From Amaranthus tricolor (lineage: Eukaryota > Streptophyta > Magnoliopsida > Caryophyllales > Amaranthaceae): a stretch of 64,000 nucleotides of DNA. This document shows, one piece after another, positions 12,965-25,784 of this stretch; the first letter of the stretch is position 1, and every line of letters starts with the position of its first letter. The notes under the pieces are model-generated. The model was not told where the DNA came from and ran no database searches. It saw nothing but the letters and a program-made list of their open reading frames with translations. A program made the position numbers and the translations under genes. The stretch is from the NCBI RefSeq assembly GCF_026212465.1, contig NC_080059.1:9698811-9762810 (forward strand), written 5' to 3'.

Positions 12965-13960
12965 AGGGTTATTTGATTATTATTTATGAATTACTTTTAA
13001 AAATCTCAATTTTGCATAATTTTATTCTAAAAATCCCAACTGTACATTAATATTTAAAACATCTATCTTTTGAGGCTATTTAATTCTAAATCACTTAACT
13101 GATTTGGTAGCTTGTATAAGTGGTAAAAAGGACATGTGGCATCATTATAGTGGTTTAAAATCTTTAGAAATAACGAAACTTGAAGCAAAAAATTCTAACC
13201 TATACCTGTTTGCCACCCCACCCTCCTTCAAAACCTAATTGCCCCTTACCAAGCCCATCTTCACCTTTGTAGTTGTCACAACCCAAACACTACTCAATTG
13301 ACCCCGTTGAACAACCCCAACCACAACCACTTAAACCCTCTTCGTACTACCCCATCCAACATCACTTTGAACCCCTTCATGCAACCTTAATCACCACTCA
13401 TTCAACCCCTTGCATAACCCTAAAACCACCCATCGATCTCCACCTAGCAAACTTTCCAACCCCTTACTTATTTTCGACCCCTTTCTCATCTAGCAAATCT
13501 AGAAAATTTGGTACTTAAAGAAATCAAAGGTGGTGTGTTATTAGTTATGTTGTTAGGTAGCACTTATGTGTGGATTTGTGGGTGGGTTGGAAAAGTGAAA
13601 AACTCTCTAAGTTGGTTGTGAATTTATTGAATAGAGGCTAAGGGATGACATGTTTACAGTAGCTGGGGTTCTAGGGGACAGAAGGTTGTATCGATGGTGG
13701 CCATAGAGATTAGTTTGATGACTATAGAGGTAAGTTGGTAGTGGAGGGTGGGTTTGTTAATTTATAATGTTAAAATTAAGAAAAGTTAAAATGTTTACTT
13801 GATGTACCGGTTAGAGCCTTGGAGGTCATCTAATACTTTAGAATTAAATTGCTTCCAAAGTTGTAATTTTAAATATTACTCCAAAATTGAGATTTTAAAA
13901 TTAAATCATGCAAAAAAGTAATTTTCTTCATTATTTAAAAAATATAACTAAACTTTATTT
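12965..13960. mobile_element. Foldback element with ~100-bp imperfect terminal inverted repeats
   Basis: The left end (about 12970-13060; AATCTCAATTTTGCATAA, CTAAAAATCCCAA, TTAATATTTAAAAC) recurs in inverted orientation at about 13860-13960. The interior has a Pro/His-rich low-complexity open frame at 13273-13518, which looks like chance in a C-rich stretch and matches nothing I know. Size and long inverted repeats fit a non-autonomous Mutator-like element. Borders and target duplication could not be fixed. Confidence 0.45.
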
Positions 13961-14089
13961 TTTTTTTTGTTATAAAACAAATCATGATGGAATATTTTAC
14001 AAACTTCAAAGTTACCATGCAGAAATAAAAACAAGGATAATAATTACCCTCAATTGAAGTCCACAACAAAGAGTTGCCCTCTAAAATTT

Positions 14090-14265
14090 CGGCCCGTTTG
14101 ATTACTGGTACTAAATGGTGGCAATGAGAATAATTATAGTGTAAAAGTTTATAAAAAGTTCCATATCATTCCCATGGTGATGAAACTTTGATCACTTTGT
14201 TTATAAATTTCCATTGCCACCTAATACCACATTTTCCAGTGGTAATACATTGGAATGAATTTTAT
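14090..14265. mobile_element. Short MITE-like inverted repeat
   Basis: GGTACTAAATGGTGGCAATG near 14107 is mirrored by CATTGCCACCTAATACCA near 14213, with further partial pairing outward, so the whole segment can fold into a hairpin. This is the shape of a small MITE. The ends are imperfect and no target duplication was defined. It sits about 100 bp outside the gypsy element. Confidence 0.4.
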
Positions 14266-14369
14266 GAAAAAAACGAGATGATTGAAGTTGGACAAGTATG
14301 GTCATCAAGGTAGCCAAGAAATTTTTCAACCAAAATTACATTAGTTTTCATTTTTATTACCATTGTTTA

Positions 14370-14638
14370 TGTTAACTCTCTTTTATTGAGAATTTTTACA
14401 AGTGTACAAGAACTCTATTCTAAACAGATATGAGGGAAAGATTAGACAAGAAGAGAAAATAGAAGAAGAGAAGTTTGTTATTATTTTTCATATGGTCAAT
14501 ACACTTTCTTTAGCTGTATATATACTAAAGCTAAAGGAATACAATCAGTTGTAACAAACTTTAACAACTAATAACTACTTTTACATTTTGTAGTACCCAA
14601 CAAGTATACTAATTAGCCACGTCACTAATGCTATAACA
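14370..14638 (-). repeat. 3' LTR of the gypsy element
   Basis: This 269-bp LTR is TG...CA on the plus strand, and the 5-bp duplication GTTTA lies directly outside it. It matches 26940-27208 along its whole length, with a 3-base indel and scattered substitutions. The minus-strand polypurine tract abuts its inner edge. Confidence 0.92.
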
Positions 14639-14655
14639 TTGTTGTCCCCTCAAAC
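14639..14655 (-). other. Polypurine tract of the gypsy element
   Basis: Read on the minus strand this is GTTTGAGGGGACAACAA, immediately upstream of the 3' LTR. A purine-rich tract here primes plus-strand DNA synthesis in LTR retrotransposons. Its position confirms the minus orientation of the element. Confidence 0.75.
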
Positions 14656-14699
14656 AAAACTTGTCCTCAAGTTTTAAGGAAGGATGTCAAACGAAGGAA

Positions 14700-17547
14700 A
14701 ATATGACTGAAATAAACCCGTATTCATCCAAGTAGCATCCTACACAGGAGTATTTGTCCATTTAACCAAAACCTTTTGTTGCCTTTGGTGAATCCTTTTG
14801 TCCAAAATTTCCTCAGGAAGAGGTGTGCTATCTGTAGCAGCTAAACCTTGTAACCAGTCTGGAATCTGAATGACAGTAGGTAAAGTCACATGAAAGGCCT
14901 TTAATAAAGATACATGAAATACATTATGTATTTTGACAGAAGGAGGGAGGGCCAATTTGTACGCAATTGGACCAATTGATGCTGTTATTCGGAAGGGGCC
15001 TGAGTACTTGTTAGCTAATTTTTGATAGTGGCGAGGTTTCAAAGTAGCCTGCTTATGTGGATGTAATTTTAACCAAACCCAATCACCAACTGTAAACCAT
15101 CTCGCTAATCTGTGGTTAGCCTGAATTTTCATCCTATTTTGAGCTTGTAGCAAATGTTGCTTCATCCTATCAACACAATGATTTGATGACTCTCCAACCA
15201 AATAAGGTAGATAGAGTGGAGGTGGCTGGCCATACACCATTTCATAAGGAGTTTTGTGAGTTGCAAAATGAAAATGGATGTTGAACTACCACTCAGCTAA
15301 AGGTAGCCATTTGCACCAATCTTTAGGTTCACTACTGCACATACACCTCAAATATATTTCCAAGCATCTGTTCACCACTTCAGTTTGGCCATCACTTTAA
15401 GAATGGTAGGCTGAAGATAAACAAAACTGAGTTCCCTGTAATGAAAAGAGTGTCTGTCAAAAGTTACTCATAAAAATGGGGTCTCGATTAGATACAATAC
15501 TTCGTGGTCATCCATGGAGTTTGAACACAAAATCTAAGTAGGCTTGAGTAACCTCTATAGCTGTAAAAGGATGAGAAAGTGGAATAAAATGTGCATACTT
15601 TCTGAACCTGTCTACTACCACTAGGATGACATCATTTTTCATTGACTTAGGTAGACCAGAAATAAAATCCATAGACACATCAATCGATACTTCTTCCGGG
15701 ACTACCAAAGGTTGGATCTTGCTTGGGGTTGAAGTAGTCTTATGTTTTGCAGCCTAACATATCACACATTCTTGCACAAATTGGCGGATTGATTTGGTCA
15801 ATCCTTTCTAATAGGATAGGGCTTTTAATCTTCTAGCCATACCATCCCTTCCTGGATGGCCTGCCTCTGCACAACTATGGTGCCACTCAATAATGGCCTT
15901 CCTCAAAAGCATGTCAGGACCTACCACCAATTTACCCTTCCTTCGCAACAAATTATCAGCTAGGGTATAGTTCTTAACAGAAGTTCCTTGCTTAAGCTTT
16001 GTCAAAACAGCCTATAAATTCATATCCAGGGAATAAATAGCTTGAAGTTGATCACCAAGATTGGAAGATACAAGTGAAATTTCTATGTATGACAACGGAG
16101 CCCCTTAAACCCTAGATAATACATCAACTGCAATATTATCTTTGCAACTTTTAAGATAAATTTCATAATTGAAGCCCATTAGTTTTGATAACCAAAACTG
16201 TTGAAAAGGGGTGGAAACTTTGAGATGCAACAACCATTTAAGACTCTTTTGATCAGTACGTACAATAAAATGGTTTCCTATCAGGTATTGACTCCATTTC
16301 TGAACTGCATAAACCAAAGCGAACAATTCTTTTTCATAAACGGATAGAGCTTTCCCCTTAGGCCCCAAACTCCTACTAATGAATGCAATAAGATGGTTAT
16401 GCTGCATTAAAATTGCTCGTATACCCTCCTTAGAGGCATTAGTCTCTATCTCGAATGGAGCATCAAAATTAGGTAAGGCTAGGACTGGTGCTGTAGTCAA
16501 AGCCTTCTTTAAGGAATTTATAGCGTGCTCAACATCATCAGACCACACAAATGCATTCTTTTTCAAAAGATTATGCAAAGGTCTACTCATGCTTGCATAA
16601 TCTTTAATAAATTTCCTATAATAACCTGTTAAGCCAAGGAAAATACGTAGCTCTTTTACACTCTGAGGGCTAGGCCAACTGTGAATTGCATCAATCTTTC
16701 TAGGATCTGTTTCTACTCCATCTCCGGAGATAAAATGCCCCAAATACTCGACCTTATCAGCTGAAAAAATACATTTAGACTCCTTGGCATACATACGGTT
16801 ATCTCTCATGATTTAAAACACTTAGTGCATGTTTCCAATGCTCTTCTTTAGATTTACTATAGATAAGTATATCATCAAAAAAATTCAAAAAGACATTTCC
16901 TGAGCAACGATTTGAAGACCTGATTCATTCAACTCTGAAAGGATGCAGGGGCATTGGTAAGGCCGAATGGCATTACAAGGAACTCAAAATGTCCCAAATG
17001 AGTCTTGAAAGCTGTCTTGAAAACATCATCCACATGAATTCTTAATTGGTGGTATCCTGATTTCAAATCCACCTTGCTAAAAACCTTTGCCCCAACCAAT
17101 TCATCCACTAATTCCTCCAAGATAGGGATGGGGAATTTGTTCTTTAAAGGCCCTAAAACGTAGATCCCCTTCTGTCTCAACACCAACACTTTCACCCTTA
17201 GAACAGAGAAACAAGGATTTTGCATCATGTCCCTCCAATGCTGGTTGCACTTGCATCATAGAAAAATGGATGTCAATCCCTCCTTTGTTCAAAGATACGC
17301 TATGATCCACTACTTGAAGACTTCGAGGAAGCACTCCTTTTAAGCGCACTTCCTTATTATTGATGAAAAAAGTCATTAACATATCCTTAAAGTTCCAATG
17401 ATCTCCGAGTGTTTCCAACCATGAAACCCCAAGAACCATATCACAACTCACAATGGGAATGCACATCACATTAGTTGTGAAGGAAGTATTATGCATGTCC
17501 CACTTAAAGTTCCTACAATGAAACTGACAAGGAATATGGTTTCCATC
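14700..17547 (-). pseudogene. Gypsy pol pseudogene: protease end, RT, RNase H, integrase, chromodomain
   Basis: Open stretches on the minus strand give, in order, the end of the protease region (MVLGVSWLETLG near 17430), RT ([12 protein letters not shown] and [13 protein letters not shown] near 16950-17080), a mutated catalytic motif (FFDDILIYS where YxDD is expected, near 16890), RNase H (about 16105-16500), the integrase H2C2 finger (HHSCAEAGHPGRDG near 15880), part of the integrase core (SIDVSMDFISGLPKS near 15680), and integrase C-terminus plus chromodomain (FRITASIGPIAYKLALPP, LVKWTNTPV, to about 14740). Frameshifts and stops separate the pieces, so no single polyprotein can be made. The frame continues across the solo LTR into 19291-19691. 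Confidence 0.9.
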
Positions 17548-19290
17548 TGTAACACCCTCAGAATAGGTCGGACTTTTGAAAACACCTTTAATGAAAAACA
17601 TGAGCCAAAACCTACTCGTGGGAGTGTTACCGCCACATCTATTTCTAATAAAATAAATGTAAGGCTTAATGACTAAGAAATAACTTAATAACTTTAAATC
17701 CAACAAAGGGTCTTACAACATAAGAGAAGACTGAAACGCAATCTATGTCCATATAAAATTTAAACAACTTAAGGTAAAATTTAAACTGAAATACGACTCT
17801 AACAAAAGCTATGTTTCTAGGTGATCCTCACTCCACGATTCCCACGCAATCAATAACCTGCAACATAAGAATGCAAGAAAAACAAGGGAAAAATTCCCAA
17901 AATCAGAAAATTGAGTAATTCCAACTCCATCCCGTAAAACGATTAAGTTTAAAAATGATTTAAAAAAATAAAATATAATCAAATTGAAAATAATTTTAGA
18001 AAATAATTAATAGCTGAGTTTAAAAGAAAAACAATTTGAGAAAACAATATATATAATATCACATAAACCAATTTATTAATTTGATATTTAATAATGACAA
18101 ACACATAATCAAATTTTTTTAATTTGAGGGAACGAGAACGCCAGTAGGCCGAGGCTTTACCCCTATACCTACTTCATCAAGAGGTCGTCACCCCAAATAA
18201 TTCAAGGCTAGCAGAGTAGTCTCAGAAAACCCTAGTGTGCACACCCCTTATACTCGGATCACAACAAATAGAAGGAAGACCAAACATCGTATCAAGTATC
18301 AGAAATAATAATACCTGTCGGAAGCTATACTAACCAAACAGGACAACCTGTTCATCACCCTTATCCTTGGATCACAACAAATATAAGAGCTTCATTTCCC
18401 TCGTATTACACTTTACGTGATTTAATATATTTTAATAATTAGTCGCGTGCACACAAACATATAATCAAACATACATTATACATTTTATTTTATAATCATA
18501 AATTTTCCCAATAAATATATATCTCAGGAATATCCAACTGAAATCTCATTTTTCAAATCACCATTCTAACATCAATTGGTGGCAATAGGAATTAATATCA
18601 TAAATATTTTTCTTTCAAATAAATCGTATCAAATTTCGATATCAAAATAATAATATAAATTTTATCAAAATAATAATTATAAATTCAAGTTTGACAAAAA
18701 TAATAGTAGATATAATTTGAGAATTTATAAAACATAATATCAAAATAATAATATAAGTTTTATCAAAATAATAATTATAAATTCAAGTTTGACAAAAATA
18801 ATAGTAGATATAATTTGAGAATTTATAAAACATAATATCATACAAAATAATGTCATATAAAATCATACATCCTATTAAACACATTAATTATCACTTAGCA
18901 CATAATACTAACGGGATAGTCCTAATTAGATGGACATTGAGAATTACCTTGTCACGCGATCCTAGACAATGTACGCTCCTAATAATCTCTGTCTACGAAT
19001 CCGCTGTCTTTAATATCGAAATCTAGCGTTTTCTTGACTGAATTTTAAGCAATTGGAAGATGGAGGAAGTAGTTTGTAGGAGAAAAAAAGGACATGTGAG
19101 TAATAATGTGAATGAATTAAGCGTAATTGGTTTAATTTATAATAGGTAAGTGAGGTTAGTTATAAGATTTAGAGGGAGAAGTGGGAAGTTATTTGCTAAT
19201 GGAGAGTTTTTTTTATTATTATTTTTAAAATTTCTAAAATTTATTTATTTATTTATTGTTATTATTTTTTTAAAAAAAACGGATGTTACA
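17548..19290. mobile_element. Solo LTR (1.74 kb) inside the gypsy pol region
   Basis: The insert begins TGTAACACCCTCAGAA and ends GGATGTTACA, and is flanked by a perfect 5-bp duplication CCATC (17543-17547 and 19291-19295). It interrupts the protease region of the host element; the host reading frame resumes exactly across the duplication. There are no internal gag/pol genes, so it is a solo LTR of a different, long-LTR gypsy family (TGTAACA...TGTTACA ends). It includes a recent 98-bp tandem duplication at 18641-18838. Confidence 0.88.
18641..18838. repeat. 98-bp tandem duplication within the solo LTR
   Basis: Two adjacent copies of a 98-bp unit (starting ATCAAAATAATAATATAA) are nearly identical, differing at one position or so. 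The near-identity marks a duplication much younger than the host LTR. Confidence 0.85.
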
Positions 19291-19691
19291 CCATCAGCCA
19301 CATTCACCTCCAAAGGATGTATCTGTTCTAGCTTACACCCTAGGGACTTTGCATACCTAATGTCAAGAAAATTATGTGTGCTTCCAGAATCCACCAATAT
19401 ATGCAAAGGTTTCCTTTCATACATTCCTACTACTCTCATGGTATTATGGCTTCTATCCCCAGTCAGTGCTTGTAAAGAAATACAAGCATCTTCCCATTTC
19501 TTCTCAGCATTATTGCATTCTTCTGTCTCTACTTCATCATTTTCTTCCTCACCACAAACTTCAATGGTAAACAAGTGTGGTTCTTTAAACCCACAATTAT
19601 GACCTTTGCTATAAGGCTTGTCACAAATAAAACAAAGGCCCCGAGCCATTTTTTATTGCTCGTACTTTTGTTGGGATATACTTAAATATTT
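19291..19691 (-). pseudogene. Gypsy gag zinc knuckle and protease N-terminal part
   Basis: On the minus strand this encodes a CCHC zinc knuckle (CFICDKPYSKGHNC), an acidic linker, and the aspartic protease active site LVDSGSTHNF. Upstream, the frame continues into the gag segment on the far side of the Mutator-like element, across the 9-bp duplication. One in-frame stop lies just before the knuckle. The downstream side is cut by the solo LTR. Confidence 0.85.
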
Positions 19692-20146
19692 GGAAATTTT
19701 GATTTGAAAGGTATGAACTTTGCCTCATTTGTTTCTAAAGGTTCGAACTTGCGTTTATTTTTAAAAGGCTCAAACTTTGGGGTATGTCCGCTTTTAAAGA
19801 TGCGAATGACCTGTAACCGGATAAATTTGAAAAAACGTTTAAGTTGTTCAGGGTGCCATTAATTCCCACTTGTAAAAGCTTTTTTTCCCTCCATTAATAC
19901 GATTACATACCCATCTTCATCACCATAACTCCTCTACTACTTTCAACCAATCCCCTCCCTATATAATCACTCCAAATCTACTCTAAAGGATTCAGTCAGG
20001 AGGGAGCATTAAAGAACTGTGATGCGCGGGAAGGTAAGTGAAACTAGTTGTTTTGTGTTTATATTTGTTCCATTTTTGCCTAATCTGATGCTTCATTTAT
20101 GCACAATCTGAATGTTCTTTTGCATGTTTTGTATATTTTGTAGAAC

Positions 20147-23100
20147 ATGGATAAGAAGTTTACATTCTGTTACTGGTTTGGTGGTAAATTTGTTTAAGAA
20201 AATGATGGTGTTGTTTATGTTGGGAGGGATGGGTAAAATTTTTATGTTGATCCTGTTGATTTATGCCTGAAGTATTTGATGAATCTGGGTGAAATGTGCG
20301 TTGATAGTAAAATAATACAGGGTTTATTCTATTGTGTTTCTGATATGGCATTGAAAGAAGGATTAAGGAAAATTGTAGTTGAAGATGATGCATTTCAACT
20401 AGGTCAAACTGCAATTCTGAATAAGTATGTTGATGTGTATGTTTTGGCTAAGATTCCTGTATCCCCTCTTTCAATTTTAGGAAGCCTTTTTGTCCAAACT
20501 CTAGTTTCACTCACTGAAAGTGATACTACATCAGTTGGAGTCAAAATAGTAACCAAAAAGTTGATTGTAAAAAGAGGACCACAAGGTGGTATTTCTTGTA
20601 AAAAACAAACAAAACCAAACCCAGATTTGTCTTTCCATATAGACAGAATCATTGATTCCTAGTTATTAAATGAACCAGTTGATGAACCACCAACTTCTGA
20701 ACTACCCATTGATAACCCATCCTCCTCCATCATTAATGAAACAACACAACCATTAGATCTAGGTATAAATGAGTTAAAACAAAACATAACAACAAAGGCA
20801 AAGAACCCTGTAGATCTGTAGAGTTTGGAGAAAGTAGTGAGGATGTTGATGAGGATGTTGAGGAGTTTATAGGAGCAGATGCTGAGATTCTTTACATGAA
20901 AATGAGTTATTGAATGAGGAATATGGGGTTGAAGACTCTTGTAACATCTCGGAATAACTCGGGTCGTACGAAAAGAGAAGATGACCTTTTAAAAACGAGA
21001 CAACTATAATCCGAGTCAAACCGGGATGTTAGAAAACAGTTTAAAACGGTTTTGAAGTTAAGGAAAATGTGCGGATCGAGTTCTATTAGCGTTATTATGA
21101 ACTACTAGATAATAAGAAATTCTTAGCAGCGGATAAGAACGAAAAGTTAAATCTACTTATTACAACTTGAGGACGAAAATCGCCTCATAAAAACCAAATG
21201 TTCTTTAAACTAAATTTTGAAGTTCTTATCAAGACTTCTCTATCCTAGTAATTTATTTCTTCAAGGGACAATCCTCACTCCCCAGACCTGCAACTTAACT
21301 TACTGCTAGTCATTGCCCAGATAGGTAACAACATCATCGCAGGGTCGTTAAGACCAAAAGTACACGTCAGCAAACGTCGCATACCAAATAAATAATAACA
21401 CAAGAGAAAGTTTTAATTTATTAGCTGACAATTTACAGAACCTTATGCTTCGATCGTGCTTATTAAGAATAATTATTTTCATGTAAAGGTTAGTCAGCCA
21501 TACTGCTGTACTATCCAGCCATACTGCCGGTACACTCCAAACTCCATAAGTGAGACAATACATTAGGGGGAGCTAACCCCTAAGCAAGTCTCTACCATAG
21601 ACACTCGCCTTACTTTGGTGTCTATGGTTAAGTATGCATACCCCCGCGGTGGCTCATAATGCCCTCATAAACCGCGAGTAATTCTTTTCCACCAATTGAC
21701 GTCATACTACGTCCACTTTAAAGTTAGTGAGGTCATACTACCTCTGCTTATCAAAACAATGTATAAAAAAATTACTGATTCGAAAGATAACATTACTCGT
21801 ACTATATATCCCTGCTTTACTTTTGTATATCATTATTATATGATACATCGGACTAGTGCGAACCACGCTGCGTGTACATACCTTAAGCAAGATAACCAAC
21901 TCACAAGCGTCTTAATCAATTCCCGGTCACGAATCGACTTCCTACAAGGTTCAATCGTATTCGGGAAATAAGCACACATACACACTTTCCTCAAATCAAC
22001 CATAACACACACATACAATTACACCCACACCTAGAATACCACACACATCATGAACATCCATCACATACTATAACATGGTAAATGCACAAAACAGGACAGC
22101 ATACATAATCTGTCCAGAAACGCAATTTAAAACTGTTAAACTGAAAATCCGACTTCACCGTTGCGTCCGGAAGGCGTCAAAACCCCTGGGTACCAATTTT
22201 CATAATTTATAACATAGTATAAGTATTTTTAACCTAATTTCAAAGCCAAAAATGTTCCAAAAACACCTTTTTTCACCATTTTCCAAACCTACGGGATTTT
22301 GTCATTTCATTTTTTTTTATCACAAAAATATAAATTTCAATACTTTATTTCCTATTAAATCTAAACGACAATATTTACATAATTTTCATGATCATCTATG
22401 AAATTAATTTTTATTCCTCAAAAATAATTCTTTTTACACAATGTACACAGACACACATCACATATATATTTATATATATGTCTCTAGCAACATTATAAAT
22501 TCCTCCTATTAATCAATAAAATAAATTTCTAACACCACATACATTTTTCTATGAGCATCCATTTTTTTTTATATATATACTTTACAATCATCCATCAAAC
22601 AAATCCTTCACACACATATAAACATATCTAAAACCCTAAAAAGAAACATTCTTCATCAATTTAGATAGAAAAATACATCCCAAAATCATACATGAAATTT
22701 TAAATTCATAAATTAAACATGAATTATAAGATAAAACATATAATAATCATAGAATTTTAAATTAAAACTTAAGATTCAACATAGATTAAGAATTACAGTT
22801 ACAATTGTAAAGGAAAACACCAAATGATGAAGTGTGATGGAGTTAGGAATGTGAATTAGGAGGAATTTTGAAAGGATGTCAATATGAAAATAATTTAGGA
22901 ATTAAGAAGGGTTAATTATATGGGATTAATGCCTTGATCCTTCATTACCCTAAGGGAGTTACAAGCTCCACCAAGAGTCCCTCCTTTTTTTTATTTTTTT
23001 TTATTTTTTGAAAATAAAAGATGGGTTAAGGAAAAGTTTGGGCCCAAATAATTCTAATTGCCAAAAAGGATTGCAAATCTCATGATCAAGCCCAATAATA

Positions 23101-24960
23101 AATAATATATATATATAGAAATAATATTATTAGTGAATTATTAAATATATCGGGAAGAAAATATCGGGGTGTTACAACTCTAGTGATGAGGAATTTGTTC
23201 AAGCAAGAGAAAGAGTCAAAAGTACTTGCTTTAGATTGGCTCAAACTAGTAAACAGGTTCAAGAGGAAGTTGTACAAGGTTGTTTAGGTAGTCATTCTAA
23301 GGATGCGGTCCAGGTTGAAGAACCTCAACAAGGTAGCACATCTGAGTATGAAGAGAGTGAAGAAGAGCAAGATAGTCCTCTTACTTCAGATGCTGAGGAT
23401 ACAAGTGATATAAGAAGGAAAATGAGGGGATCTATGGTTGGCAAAAACACAGATTTTAAAACATTTCAATGGGTTGTTGGACAAAGGTTTGGTAGCAAAT
23501 CTTTTTTTAAGCAAGCTTTAGCAAAATATACAATTTTTCAGGGTAGAAATGTAGGATTAGGTCAAGTAACAAAAAGTATAGGCAAAGAACTATGGTTAGA
23601 TGTATTGGTGATTGTCCTTTCTACATATATGCTAGTTGGGATAGTAGGAGAGCAACATTTGTTGTCAAGTCTGTGCAGGGTGAACATAGTTGTTGTAGGA
23701 ACATGGAAAAAAACAAGCAAATGAAAGCAATGTGGGTAGCAAAAAAATTGTTAATTGTGTTCAAGACTAGACCACATTGGCCTGCCAAAGAGATTATGGA
23801 AACAGTGAAGAGGGCTTATGGTGTGATAGTCAAGAGGGATTTTGCTTACAAGGTTAAATACAATGCTCATAGGTTGCTACATGGGAGCATGACAGAACAC
23901 TACAACAAATTGGGGGTTTATGTTCATGTGCTTCAGCAAACATGTCCAAAAAGTTTAATTGAGCTTGTTACTGATCCTGTTCCATCAGATGTACAAGTGC
24001 TTAAAAGATTACATGTATGCTTTGAGGCTTTGAAGCAAGGTTGGGTAGAAGGGTGTAGAAAAGTGATATGCATAGATGCTTGTTTTTTGAAAACTTTCTT
24101 AGGTGGTCAGTTATTGGTTGCAATTGGTAGGGATAACAATAACCAGATGTTTCCAATTTCTTGGGTAGTAGTAGAAGGTGAGAATAATGACAGCTGGGGA
24201 TGGTTTCTCAAGGGATTACAGAGCTATTTGGGTTTAGGAACTGGACAGGATGTTGTTATAATATCATATTAACACAAGTTATGTTCAATCACTTCTTTGT
24301 GCATCTTTTTATCTGTTTTTTTTTTTTGTGAATGAAGAGTATTGTTAGTTATGTTACGCAAGTTCTTCCTTTGGCAGAGCATAGACATTGTGCCAGACAT
24401 ATTTATGACATTGTGCCAGACATATTTATGCTAACTAGCGTAAGACATTTGTGAATGAAGAGGACTACATCGATCTAATGAATACAAAGCAAAGGTATCT
24501 GAAAGCCTATTCATTCTCCATACCTCCAATTGAAGGCCCTAGGTTCTGGCCAAGAATACTAGTGCTTTAATACCACCACCTATCAAGATTGGTCCTGGAA
24601 GACCAAGAACAAAACACAGAAGAGATCCTCATGAGGGTCCCTAAAAACCAGGCAAATTGAGTAGACATGGTAAAAAATAAGCTGCAGTGTTTGCATTGGG
24701 AAGGGGCACAACAAGAGATCATGTCCAAACAAAGCTTCAACTGCTGCAACAGGTATAAATCTAAATGAGATCCCACAGCAACCTGAAACTGAAGGTAAGG
24801 ATCAACTCATACTATGTCCATGCCATCTGCACAACCTACAAAGACTGGGAGGCATGAAAGGTCAATATGGAGTTGTGTAGGTGCTAGAGGTGGAAGATCA
24901 AAAAGAGGAAATTCTGACCAGCCTAGTCAATGTTCTCATCCAACACAAGGATCGGGAATT
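20147..24960 (+). pseudogene. MULE transposase pseudogene
   Basis: The frame probably starts at ATG 20147 after an upstream intron (donor near 20034, acceptor at 20142-20143). It encodes a PB1-like N-terminal region (MDKKFTFCYWFGGKFV ... FYVDPVDLCLKYLMNLGE) with two in-frame stops, then an acidic linker cut by a solo LTR. Next comes the N-terminal transposase domain (TDFKTFQWVVGQRFGS..., from 23450) with a frameshift near 23590, and the MULE core (YKVKYNAHRLLHGSM; VICIDACFLKTFLGGQLL, first catalytic Asp; FPISWVVVEGENNDSWGWFL). The core ends in a stop at 24272; decayed fragments continue (LPLAEHRHCARHIY near 24370; GPGRPRTKHRRDPHE near 24590), the usual C-terminal arrangement. A 23-bp tandem duplication near 24390-24430 adds to the damage. 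Confidence 0.87.
20940..23176. mobile_element. Solo LTR (2.24 kb) inside the MULE
   Basis: The insert begins TGTAACATCTCGGAA and ends CGGGGTGTTACA, with a perfect 5-bp duplication ACTCT at 20935-20939 and 23177-23181. It splits the acidic linker of the MULE transposase. No primer site, gag or pol is present. Its ends and internal wording (for example ACACGTCAGCAAACG) relate it to the LTR sequence at 60.4-61.4 kb. Confidence 0.88.
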
Positions 24961-25275
24961 TGATTAAGCAGTAGCCTACAAGTACGTATATAGTATATTT
25001 AACGATGGTGTCTTTTGGGAATGTTATATTACACCAGTATGTCAGTTACTATGTTTTAGAAAAATTGTTCTTTTGGGATAACATTGGAGTAGGTGTTTGT
25101 TGTTTTTTTGCTGATTTTGTGGGAATGTATGTTTTAGGAACAATGTTCTTTTGCAGTAAGCATGAATCAGAAAAAATCAGTTTTATCAAACTGATATTTC
25201 ATTAAACCATAATTCCTTACAAAACAATCCTTTTGTTAGACATTACATAATCATGTTCTTCTTGAATTTTGCATT

Positions 25276-25784
25276 CTACTTCTTAGTTTGGGCTGTATAC
25301 ATTACAAACACAGCCCATGAAATAAAAAAAATTAAAAATAGGTTCTTCTCCCTAGCTGTTGCTTTCTTCAATTCCAATTGAAGGTTGTTAATTTCAGCTT
25401 TGTATTGTTGTTTCTTCAGTAGGGCTTTGTCCATCTTATACTCTGCTTTTTTCTTCATTTCACCCAATTCCTTCATCATCTTCTCTATCTCACTCAGCTT
25501 CAATTGCAAGTCTTGTTCTTCTGGATAAATACATTCTTTTGCCCATTTGAAAAATGCACAATCATCATTTTTCAAGAATACGCATAGATTTAGAATGCTA
25601 ATAAACCTAAAAAGATGATTAAACCTAAAAATTTAGAAATACTTACAGGCTAATTAGGGCATCCATAAAACCTTTCTTCCATGTTTGGACCCTTCCTAAC
25701 CATACTGAGTTTAGCATTGAATTCATGGTGATAATGAATGGATTGAGGATTTGAGCTTCACAAGGTCGAGGAAGAAGAAGCCAT
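25276..25784 (-). pseudogene. GRF-type zinc finger protein pseudogene carried in the MULE
   Basis: On the minus strand the first exon (25784 to about 25647) opens MASSSST and ends MEERFYGCPN, then a TAG where Trp is expected. The second part (about 25588-25276) reads KNDDCAFFKWAKE, a coiled coil (about 45 residues, Glu/Lys/Leu-rich), and a C-terminal hydrophobic helix (LFLIFFISWAVFVMYTA). Plant GRF proteins have the RFYGCPN...C.FFKW zinc finger followed by coiled coil and membrane helix, so the identity is clear. A TGA near residue 9, the TAG and an unclear acceptor mark it as broken. It lies antisense to the transposase, between it and the right TIR. Confidence 0.72.

Noticed and set aside
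13273..13518. 81-codon Pro/His-rich ORF
   Set aside because: It is low-complexity sequence in a C-rich stretch of a foldback element, with no domain.
20404..20652. Minus-strand ORF opposite the MULE transposase
   Set aside because: It is the shadow of the transposase N-terminal coding region.
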